Shown piece by piece: positions 54,296 through 60,753 of a stretch of DNA of 64,000 nt. A model generated the notes under the pieces. It saw nothing but the letters and a program-made list of their open reading frames with translations. It had not been told where the DNA came from and did not search any database. The stretch spans positions 567,303 through 631,302 of the forward strand of contig NZ_JADOUY010000002.1 of NCBI RefSeq assembly GCF_015752285.1. The letters run 5' to 3'. Both the position numbers and the translations under genes were made by a program. Position 1 is the stretch's first letter, and each line of letters begins with the position of its first letter. This DNA comes from Mycetocola_A sp015752285. GTDB taxonomy: Bacteria > Actinomycetota > Actinomycetes > Actinomycetales > Microbacteriaceae.

Positions 54296-54859
54296 GTGCG
54301 AGCGTCGCTGAATTTTTCGAGGCATCCGATCGTCTGGGTCGCGGTGCTCGTTGCGCTGAGCGCCACTCTCGTGTTCGGTCCTGCGCCTGCAGCGGCCGGC
54401 GAGCGAGCGGGCGCCGCCGCGGGGCTCGTCACCAGCGTCACCCCGATCGACTCCTGGGAGTGGCCGACGGCACCACCTCGGCCGATCCTCCGTCCGTTCG
54501 AGGCGCCCCCGACGCCGTACGCCGCAGGGCACCGCGGAATCGATGTTGCGGCAACACCGGGCACGGCTGTCCGGTCGCCGGCCGACGGTCTGGTGTCCTT
54601 TGCGGGCGTCGTCGTCGACAGGCCCGTGCTGAGCATCCGTCATGCTGATGGGCTGGTGTCGAGCATCGAGCCCGTGACCCCTGGGGTCTCGGCCGGCGAC
54701 GCTGTCACGGCCGGTCAGCCGGTCGGGGTCGTGGCCAGGGACGGCCACTGCGATAGCCGGTGTGTGCATTTCGGGGTGCGGTTGTACGGAGAGTATGTGA
54801 ACCCGCTCGCGCTGCTGTCGAAGATCGAGCGGGCGGTGCTGCTGCCGCTCGGCCGCTGA
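54296..54859 (+). CDS. Secreted M23-family peptidase-like protein
   Basis: 187 residues. A signal peptide (WVAVLVALSATLVFGPAPAAAG) is followed by a LytM-type domain with GHRGIDVAA (His79, Asp83 zinc ligands) and CVHFGVRLYGEYVNPL. The final HxH motif is CxH: His158 ligand kept, but the first His, a catalytic residue in LytM, is Cys156. Actinobacterial homologues in this locus often show this form. GTG at 54296 is chosen; an imperfect GAGACT box lies seven bases before it. Confidence 0.75.
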   Translation: MRASLNFSRHPIVWVAVLVALSATLVFGPAPAAAGERAGAAAGLVTSVTPIDSWEWPTAPPRPILRPFEAPPTPYAAGHRGIDVAATPGTAVRSPADGLVSFAGVVVDRPVLSIRHADGLVSSIEPVTPGVSAGDAVTAGQPVGVVARDGHCDSRCVHFGVRLYGEYVNPLALLSKIERAVLLPLGR

Positions 54860-54866
54860 CGGCACT

Positions 54867-55796
54867 TTATGCCCGCGGATGCGCCGTCCGGTAGCTCTCT
54901 TTGAGTCGTTCCATCGACACGTGGGTGTAGATCTGCGTCGTTCCGAGTGAGGCGTGTCCGAGCAACTCCTGCACGGCGCGGAGGTCGGCTCCCCCGTCGA
55001 GAAGGTGGGTGGCTGCGGTGTGTCGCAGCGTGTGCGGACCTGACGCCGATCCGCCGGGCAGCGAGCCGAGCAGCCGGCTGACGAGGTCGTACACGCTGCG
55101 GGGGTTCAGCCGTCCGCCGCGGGCACCGAGGAAGACCGCCGGCGGCGGTGACCCCGTACGCGCGGCGAGGGTCGGCCTCGCCTTTCTGAGGTAATCGACG
55201 AGCGCCGAGTGGGCGGGAACTCCGAACGGGACGACCCGTTCCTTCGAACCTTTGCCGAGCACGCGGACGGTGAGGCGGTCGAGATCGACGTCGTCGATGT
55301 CGAGTCCACAGAGCTCCGAGACGCGCAGTCCGCTGGCGTAGAGCAGCTCGACCAGCGCCGAGTCGCGGAGGGCGAGAGGGTCGCCGGTGGCAGCTTGGGT
55401 GCTGAGTCTGTCGAGCAGCCCGTCCATCTGGGGGCGCTGGACGACGTGTGGGAGTGACCGCCCGGTTTTCGGCGACCGCAACCGTGCGGAGGTGTCGACG
55501 GCGATGTGGCCGTTGCGGGCCAGCCAGGCACACCAGCCGCGAACGGACGCCGATCGGCGAGCGATCGTGGCTGCGCCGAGTCCCGACTGCGACGACTGCC
55601 AGAGCCAGTCCCGCAGCAGTTCGAGGTCGACGTCGACGACATCGTCGATTCCGCGTTCAGCCGCGAAGACGGTGAAGGAGGCCAGATCCGATTCGTAGGC
55701 GCGGGTGGTCGCCTCCGAGTACTGGCGTTCCACGGAGACGTGATCGACGTAGCTCGCGACGGCCGGTGGGATCTTCACTCTCCCAGAATCCCCCAT
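54867..55796 (-). CDS. xerC: Tyrosine recombinase XerC
   Basis: 309-residue recombinase resolving chromosome dimers at dif with XerD. The N-terminal SAM-like domain carries YSEATTRAYESDLASF. The catalytic domain has Arg in LLYASGLRVSELCGL, Lys in GKGSKERVVPF, HTLRHTAATHLLDGG, and HASLGTTQIYTHVS with the nucleophile Tyr290. The start at 55796 (MGDSGRVKIPP) follows AAGAG. Its locus next to dprA and rpsB is standard for actinobacteria. Confidence 0.93.
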   Translation of the reverse strand: MGDSGRVKIPPAVASYVDHVSVERQYSEATTRAYESDLASFTVFAAERGIDDVVDVDLELLRDWLWQSSQSGLGAATIARRSASVRGWCAWLARNGHIAVDTSARLRSPKTGRSLPHVVQRPQMDGLLDRLSTQAATGDPLALRDSALVELLYASGLRVSELCGLDIDDVDLDRLTVRVLGKGSKERVVPFGVPAHSALVDYLRKARPTLAARTGSPPPAVFLGARGGRLNPRSVYDLVSRLLGSLPGGSASGPHTLRHTAATHLLDGGADLRAVQELLGHASLGTTQIYTHVSMERLKESYRTAHPRA

Positions 55797-55862
55797 CCCC
55801 GAACTCTTCTGCCGCAGACTCACCCGCGTCTCGCCGAGTGCAATGCCGGGGTGTGCGTTCAT

Positions 55863-56000
55863 CCGTCACAAACGACGACTAGCCCCCGCCACACTCACCA
55901 TTCGCGACGGACGAACAGACGCATCACCCACCGTCCGCAACTCAACCGTCACAAACGACGACAAAGCCCCACCACACCCACCATTCGCGACGGACGAACG
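55863..56000. repeat. Two ~55-bp imperfect direct repeats (83-bp period) between dprA and xerC
   Basis: CCGTCACAAACGACGAC starts both copies (55863 and 55946), and both end ATTCGCGACGGACGAAC, with a few differences between. The 270-bp gap holds nothing else. The + strand is A/C-rich and has no reading frame that looks coding. It may be a member of a dispersed repeat family. Confidence 0.6.
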
Positions 56001-56066
56001 ACGGGTCGCCGCGACTCCCATGAGGGAGCGGCCACTTCGAATGCAGCACGCGCGGCGAACGCCAGC

Positions 56067-57302
56067 TCACGGCCGCTGCGGCACGAAGACCCACCCTTCG
56101 GGCTTCTCGGCGACGAGATCCCCGAGCTCGAGAAGCCCGAGGACGGACTGCACCGTGCCGACCGGCAGGCCCGACCGCGTGGCAATGTCTCCAGGCGACC
56201 GCGGTGACCTCACGCTGAGGGCGTCCAGGACCCGGGTTTCCTCCGAACTGCGGGCGGCGGCGTCTTCGTTGGTTTCGCCCGGACTCATACCGGCCAGTTC
56301 AGCCATCTCATCGACCGTTGTGACGCAGACGGCGCCGTATTCGCGGATCAGCCGGTGACACCCTGCCGACGCTGCACTCGTGATCGGACCGGGAACCGCG
56401 CCCAGCGGCCGGCCGAGTGCTGCCGCGTGGCCTGCCGTGTTGAGAGATCCTGATCGCCACCCGGCCTCGAGCACGATCGTGGCGTCGCCCACCGCGGCGA
56501 TGAGCCGGTTCCGTTGCAGAAATCGCCATTTCGACGGGGCGCCGCCACAAGGCACTTCGGATACGACCGCCCCAGTGTCGATGATCCGTCCGATCAGGTT
56601 CGAATGACCACTGGGGTACGGGCGATCAACTCCCCCGGCGAGAAATGCGACCGTCGTGCTCTGCGAGGCGAGCGCGGCGCGATGTGCCATACCGTCGATG
56701 CCGTATGCCGCACCGGAGACGATGACAAATCCGCGGTCGGCAAGACCGCTGCCCGCCTCCATCGCCACGTGCTCTCCGTATCCGGTCGCCGCCCTGGCGC
56801 CCACAAGGGCGACGGAGTGTGCGGTGTCCCGAAGGGCATCCGTGCGGCCCCGCAGCCAGAGCGCCAGCGGTGCGTGCGGGCCAAGATCATCGAGACGCTC
56901 GGGCCACGACGGATGTTCCGGCGTGACGAGGACAGCCCGGCAGGTGGCGGCGAGCGTCAGTTGACGCACCGTCGAACGAGAATCGAGCCTCGGCAACCAG
57001 CGAACCAGGGCGCGGTCGAGCTGCGTGGCGAAAGCCGCGGTATCCACATCCACCATCGACTCGCGAACGATCCGGTCGGCGGACCAGCGTTCGACGAGCA
57101 TGGCCAACGCCGCGGATGCGCCCACCGCTGAGACCAGGAATCCGGCGGTGCTGTCGCCCGGCTCCGCAATACCGCTCCAGGCCGCCCGGGCAAACAGGTC
57201 GACGATGTCGGTCGCAGCACCGGGTGGGGCAACGTTCTCCACACTGCGCCTCACGACGTCTGCATCGAGCCCGAACACCGGGTCGCGAAACATCCGTGTC
57301 AT
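56067..57302 (-). CDS. dprA: DNA-processing protein DprA
   Basis: 411-residue single-strand DNA chaperone that loads RecA on incoming DNA in transformation. The Rossmann-like core shows VALVGARAATGYGEHVA, GFVIVSGAAYGIDGMAHRAAL, TVAFLAGGVDRPYPSGH and RFLQRNRLIAAVGDATIVLEAG. A C-terminal winged-helix (DIATRSGLPVGTVQSVLGLLE) is present. The ATG lies one base after the stop of the comM remnant, so the normal comM-dprA arrangement is broken by the element upstream; expression may now depend on element sequences. Confidence 0.95.
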   Translation of the reverse strand: MTRMFRDPVFGLDADVVRRSVENVAPPGAATDIVDLFARAAWSGIAEPGDSTAGFLVSAVGASAALAMLVERWSADRIVRESMVDVDTAAFATQLDRALVRWLPRLDSRSTVRQLTLAATCRAVLVTPEHPSWPERLDDLGPHAPLALWLRGRTDALRDTAHSVALVGARAATGYGEHVAMEAGSGLADRGFVIVSGAAYGIDGMAHRAALASQSTTVAFLAGGVDRPYPSGHSNLIGRIIDTGAVVSEVPCGGAPSKWRFLQRNRLIAAVGDATIVLEAGWRSGSLNTAGHAAALGRPLGAVPGPITSAASAGCHRLIREYGAVCVTTVDEMAELAGMSPGETNEDAAARSSEETRVLDALSVRSPRSPGDIATRSGLPVGTVQSVLGLLELGDLVAEKPEGWVFVPQRP

Positions 57303-57303
57303 C

Positions 57304-57396
57304 TCAGATCCCCTTCCTCAGGAACAACGCCCGCCCGATCTGTTCAGCCTCCGGGCGATCCAGCCCGTTCAAATCGCACAGGGTCCACGCCACACA
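57304..57396 (-). pseudogene. comM: 3' remnant of comM (yifB, Mg-chelatase-like AAA+ protein)
   Basis: Reading the minus strand upstream of dprA gives an open stretch ending AWTLCDLNGLDRPE...RALFLRKGI and a TGA at 57304-57306. This is the typical C-terminal helix of YifB/ComM proteins. Continuing upstream, homology stops at about AWT and an in-frame TAA occurs at 57406. The rest of the gene is missing because the mobile element begins here. ComM is a branch-migration helicase in transformation and normally sits directly before dprA. Confidence 0.8.
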
Positions 57397-57412
57397 GAGG
57401 ACTTGTTACCAA

Positions 57413-57418
57413 CATACT
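57413..57418 (+). promoter_or_regulatory. CATACT box before the first element gene
   Basis: Six bases (TATCTC) before the ATG at 57425; a leaderless arrangement at the element edge. Confidence 0.4.
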
Positions 57419-57424
57419 TATCTC

Positions 57425-57619
57425 ATGAGCGAAACTGACTGGGGCACGCTTCCCACCCGTGAGATCTGCCGACACGATGATGTAACGGGCGAACCAGTCA
57501 CTCACGACTGGCACGAAGACCGCATCGACACCAACGGCGAGCCGGTAAGTGCATGCATTTGGTGCGGCATCACAGACCGCGACCTCTCGCGCGTTGCCTG
57601 TGCAATGGTGGCATTGTGA
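57425..57619 (+). CDS. Small Cys/His protein coupled to the serine recombinase
   Basis: 64 residues with ICRHDDVTGEPVTHDWHED and CIWCGITDRD, a Cys-His and CxxC pattern that may bind zinc. Its stop overlaps the GTG of the recombinase (GTGA), so the two are made together. It could regulate integration or excision, but small zinc proteins of this kind are common in actinophages with no known function. Confidence 0.65.
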   Translation: MSETDWGTLPTREICRHDDVTGEPVTHDWHEDRIDTNGEPVSACIWCGITDRDLSRVACAMVAL

Positions 57620-58992
57620 CCCGCGCAGCGCTCTACTTCCGCCAGTCCCTCGACGTGCAGGAGGGCATTGACCGCCAACGCGAACGGTGCCGCGCTCTTG
57701 CCGCAGCGAAAGACTGGGATGTCGTAGGCGAGTACGAAGACAATGACACGTCAGCGTCGAAAGCACGAGGCAGCGGAACCGCCTGGGCTCGTCTCGTCGC
57801 GGATGCTAACGATGGCAAGTTTGACGTAGTGATTGCGGTGGACCTCGACCGGCTGCTGCGAACGGTGCGGGATCTCGTCACGCTCACCGACACCGGGGCC
57901 AAGGTGCTGACGGTAGATGGTGAGATCGACCTCACAACGGCAGATGGTGAGTTCCGAGCAACGATGCTCGCAGGAATCGCCCGGTTCGAGGCTCGACGCA
58001 AAGGGGAACGGCAGAAGCGCGCCACGCTACAGGCGGCGGAGAAGGGCAGGCGTACTGGTGGCCGACGACCGTTCGGGTACGAACCAGACGGCGTTACACT
58101 CCGACCAGATGAAGCCGCAGCCATAGAGTCCGGTTTCCGTGAGTTCCTCTCTGGCGTCCCTCTCGCTGCCGTTGCTCGAGGTTGGAACCGTGCGGGACAC
58201 GTCACCGGACAGAAACGGTACTCAGAAGCGCACAGAGGTGAACCGTCACCGTGGCAGGCGTACTCAGTCCGACAGGTGTTCACCAACCCGCGTTACATGG
58301 GGAAGCGCTCCCACTTGGGCGAGATTATTGCGGATGCAGAATGGCCCGCGATTGTGGATGAAAGCACATGGCAGGCAGTTAACGCCGTTCTTCGGAACCC
58401 GGCACGCCGAAGCTCTCCGCGGCGTGGACGTTACTTGCTTTCCGGCCTCGCTGTCTGCGGCGTCTGCGGCTCAACTGTGCACGCCGGGGGCAACGCTCGC
58501 TTAGGTGTCCCCGGATATCGATGCAGCGGCGCAGCGGGCCATTTCGCCCGTCGTTCAGAGCCTGTCGAAACTTATGTGCAGAGCGTCATTGTTGGTCGCC
58601 TGTCTCGCCCGGACGCCCGCGACCTCACCATTGACCACACCAAACCGGACAGTTCGGCACTGCGACATGAGGCTGTCGGCATCCGGGAACGCCTGGATAC
58701 GCTGGCGGTGGACTTTGCTGACGGATCGCTGACGGCATCGCAGCTTAGAACCGCTACAGGACGGCTACGCGCTCGCCTGACGGAGCTTGAGGCTTCTCTC
58801 GCAGACGCGGGCAGGGTCGATGTTCTAGGGCCTCTGGTGAACGCTGGCGACGTACGCGCGGCATGGGACGAACTCACCATTGCACGCAAGAGAGCCGTAA
58901 TCGGCATCTTGGCTACCGTCACGCTCTATCCACCGGGGCGCGGCGTCAGGAACTTCAACCCTGAAACTGTCGGGATTGATTGGCTGTCATAG
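57616..58992 (+). CDS. Large serine recombinase (integrase)
   Basis: 458 residues. The resolvase domain starts ALYFRQSLDVQEGIDRQRERC with the nucleophile Ser11; FDVVIAVDLDRLLRTVRDL is the conserved active-site helix and GEFRATMLAGIARFEARRKGER the linker. A recombinase domain (VRQVFTNPRYMGKR) and a zinc-ribbon (LAVCGVCGSTVHAGG...YRCSGAAGH) follow, then a coiled coil. Such enzymes recombine attP with a chromosomal attB without repeats or host factors. It is the integrase that most likely targeted comM. Confidence 0.95.
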   Translation: MTRAALYFRQSLDVQEGIDRQRERCRALAAAKDWDVVGEYEDNDTSASKARGSGTAWARLVADANDGKFDVVIAVDLDRLLRTVRDLVTLTDTGAKVLTVDGEIDLTTADGEFRATMLAGIARFEARRKGERQKRATLQAAEKGRRTGGRRPFGYEPDGVTLRPDEAAAIESGFREFLSGVPLAAVARGWNRAGHVTGQKRYSEAHRGEPSPWQAYSVRQVFTNPRYMGKRSHLGEIIADAEWPAIVDESTWQAVNAVLRNPARRSSPRRGRYLLSGLAVCGVCGSTVHAGGNARLGVPGYRCSGAAGHFARRSEPVETYVQSVIVGRLSRPDARDLTIDHTKPDSSALRHEAVGIRERLDTLAVDFADGSLTASQLRTATGRLRARLTELEASLADAGRVDVLGPLVNAGDVRAAWDELTIARKRAVIGILATVTLYPPGRGVRNFNPETVGIDWLS

Positions 58993-59074
58993 GCCACCGC
59001 TAAAAAGAAGAAAGCCCCCGGACTGTTCGAGCAGCACCGGGAGCGAAGTTCACAACCCACCGAAAGAGGAAATC

Positions 59075-59458
59075 ATGAACACCACCCAGATTACCGCACC
59101 GTCACTCGCGGCCATCGCCCACGCCGCGGCCCACGCAAAGTCGCCGTGCCCGGAATACCTCTGGTGCGCCGGGCACCACCCGGATCACCTCGCCGACCTG
59201 GAAACCGAACGATTCCACTGGGGAGAGTTGCACGATCTCTGCGCCCTCACTGCTAACGATGTCGGCCGGAACGAAAAACCCCCGGCTGTACGAGTCCAGC
59301 AAGAAGCCGACTCTGACCAACCGGGCGGGAGAGCGTCAGTGCAAATCAATCTCGACGCAAGCTACGACCGCGAGGGGCTCCGGCGTCTAGCTGCTGAACT
59401 GGTGAGCGCAGCCGACGCACTCGTGCAGTACGGCGCGACCATGGACCGCGCCGAGTAG
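59075..59458 (+). CDS. Phage-type hypothetical protein, DUF6907-like
   Basis: 127 residues. The first half has PCPEYLWCAGHHPDHL and a His-containing segment (ERFHWGELHDL); the second half ends VQINLDASYDREGLRRLAAELVSAADAL. This layout is what I recall for DUF6907 proteins of actinophages. GAGGA lies before the ATG. A GC hairpin (CCCGG...CCGGG, about 59010-59035) precedes it, possibly ending the recombinase mRNA. Confidence 0.6.
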   Translation: MNTTQITAPSLAAIAHAAAHAKSPCPEYLWCAGHHPDHLADLETERFHWGELHDLCALTANDVGRNEKPPAVRVQQEADSDQPGGRASVQINLDASYDREGLRRLAAELVSAADALVQYGATMDRAE

Positions 59459-59465
59459 AACACCA

Positions 59466-59491
59466 GCAGGTGGCGCAATTGCGCCACCTGC
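59466..59491. repeat. 26-bp perfect palindrome before the element tRNA
   Basis: Centre GGTGGCGCAATTGCGCCACC, extended by GCA/TGC on either side. As RNA it is an 11-bp stem with a 4-base AATT loop. It may terminate the upstream gene or serve as a processing or protein-binding site six bases before the tRNA. Confidence 0.6.
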
Positions 59492-59496
59492 CACCC

Positions 59497-59569
59497 GCCT
59501 CTGTAGCTCAGCGGACAGAGCAGAAGGTTTCTACCCTTCTGGCCGCAGGTTCGACTCTTGCCAGAGGCA
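59497..59569 (+). tRNA. Element-encoded tRNA-Arg (anticodon UCU)
   Basis: Perfect acceptor stem (GCCTCTG/CAGAGGC), D stem GCTC/GAGC, anticodon stem GAAGG/CCTTC with loop TTTCTAC giving UCU, T arm GCAGG-TTCGACT-CTTGC. It duplicates the specificity of the chromosomal tRNA at 13015-13087 but has a fully paired anticodon stem. CCA is not encoded. Confidence 0.93.
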
Positions 59570-59601
59570 CACGCGAGAACACCGAAGGATTGGAAACGCA
59601 A

Positions 59602-60093
59602 ATGCAAGATAATGATCTGGACCACTTGCTGCTGTCCCTTCGGGACTGCGATGTGGCGACTCGTTCCCAGCGACAAGAAGAGTTCAATGCTGCTCGAGGC
59701 ACCGACCATGCGGAGCTGACCCGCCTACAGCACCTGCCTGAGCTGATCGAACTCGTCAAGAGTCGCACGAAGAAGTCCATCCAACGCACACCGTCGATCC
59801 CCATCCTGTGCGGCAAGGAGCTAACTGGTGAGTATGTCGCGTTCCTACTCAGGGACGGCGCTGTGCACCTTGCGTTGCTAGATGGACTGCCGACTGCAGA
59901 CCGCGGCTCAGGTGAACCGTCAATGGACTATGCACGCATTTTGACCGAGGAAGCGGCCGCGGTCCCGCACACTTTTCACCATTGTTACTTGGGCATGAAG
60001 GCGCGGAAGATGACCCACTTGGAGATGTTTACCCTCGCGGCACTCGCGCTTACCAGCAAAAACCGACACGCCGGCATCCAGCTCCACACTTAG
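59602..60093 (+). CDS. Element hypothetical protein
   Basis: 163 residues, soluble, with no recognised domain. It starts MQDNDLDHLLLSLRDCDVAT and contains SIPILCGKELTGEYVAFLLRDG and VPHTFHHCYLGMKARKMTH. It lies directly after the tRNA and has lower GC than the chromosome. The ribosome site is weak, so the start at 59602 is uncertain. Confidence 0.6.
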   Translation: MQDNDLDHLLLSLRDCDVATRSQRQEEFNAARGTDHAELTRLQHLPELIELVKSRTKKSIQRTPSIPILCGKELTGEYVAFLLRDGAVHLALLDGLPTADRGSGEPSMDYARILTEEAAAVPHTFHHCYLGMKARKMTHLEMFTLAALALTSKNRHAGIQLHT

Positions 60094-60182
60094 ACCCCAT
60101 GTTGTAGTAGCGTGTCGATTACATGGTCGCGGTTGCCTCGGATTCCGCCAAACAGAGGGCCCCAATAGGGGAAATTGCGTAG

Positions 60183-60231
60183 AGCTCCCAGTCAAGTAGC
60201 AGAGAAATCTGCACTCGCTAGGGAGCTTTTT
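60183..60231 (+). promoter_or_regulatory. Structured leader: terminator-like hairpin covering a ribosome site
   Basis: AGCTCCC (60183-60189) pairs with GGGAGCT (60221-60227), extendable to 9 bp. Inside is GCAGA-GAAA-TCTGC with a GNRA tetraloop, and TTTTT follows. The 3' arm contains GGGAG, which is the ribosome site (seven bases before the TTG at 60233). It could be an attenuator or a translation switch. The 139-bp gap upstream (60094-60232) otherwise shows only a weak 6-bp inverted repeat. Confidence 0.5.
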
Positions 60232-60232
60232 C

Positions 60233-60445
60233 TTGCCCCAAACACCCATCGAAGCCCGCAGTGCTTTAGGGGTCGCCGCCCGTCGCGGTGATCCTGCCGA
60301 AATCGCTAAAGCTCGCCGCAACCTCGCCACCGAGAATATTGCCGCCTATGTCGCACGTGTCGTAGCTACCGCGCCGCCACTCACGCCAGCACAGCGCGAC
60401 CGAATCGCTGCATTGCTGCGTCCCTCAGGCGGTGCATCCGCGTGA
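60233..60445 (+). CDS. Small helical phage-type protein
   Basis: 70 residues beginning with TTG, all-helical: IEARSALGVAARRGDPAEIAKARRNLATENIAAYV. Short proteins of this pattern precede replication genes in actinobacterial phages and plasmids; the function is unknown. Its stop overlaps the next GTG (GTGA). Confidence 0.6.
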   Translation: MPQTPIEARSALGVAARRGDPAEIAKARRNLATENIAAYVARVVATAPPLTPAQRDRIAALLRPSGGASA

Positions 60446-60753
60446 GGGGTAAAGAAAACCCCGGCTGGGAAACCGGGGCAATCAGAAGTTCCGCTGATGA
60501 GCTGAATTCTTATCCCATCGTACCGCAGACCAGCGACATTCTCCCGGAATCCGACCCCGGCGTATTCTTCCGCAACAGTTACGCCGTTCTCGTTCGCGGG
60601 AAGTCCATACGCCGGCACCTCTACTTCAACCTGCCGGCCGCTGCTCGCGCTGTGAATCGAGCACTCGCACGCGGCGATAAGGCGGATCTCGTTCTCGTTC
60701 GGCTCGTGCCAGTCGATGCACGCCACCTCGACCAGAGCGAGGCCATCGAATGA
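60442..60753 (+). CDS. Element hypothetical protein
   Basis: 103 residues; GTG start coupled to the upstream stop. It has SYAVLVRGKSIRRHLYFNLPAAARAVNRALARGDKADLVLVRL, a small alpha/beta domain. Its stop overlaps the primase-helicase ATG (ATGA). No function is recognised. Confidence 0.6.
   Translation: MRGKENPGWETGAIRSSADELNSYPIVPQTSDILPESDPGVFFRNSYAVLVRGKSIRRHLYFNLPAAARAVNRALARGDKADLVLVRLVPVDARHLDQSEAIE

Noticed and set aside
57344..57766. Minus-strand 140-residue frame crossing the element junction
   Set aside because: It is in a different frame from the comM remnant, overlaps the integrase on the other strand and has no homology-like features.
59005..59040. GC hairpin after the integrase as a strong terminator
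   Set aside because: The stem is only CCCGG/CCGGG with imperfect inner pairing and no U-run; kept only as a remark under the next gene.
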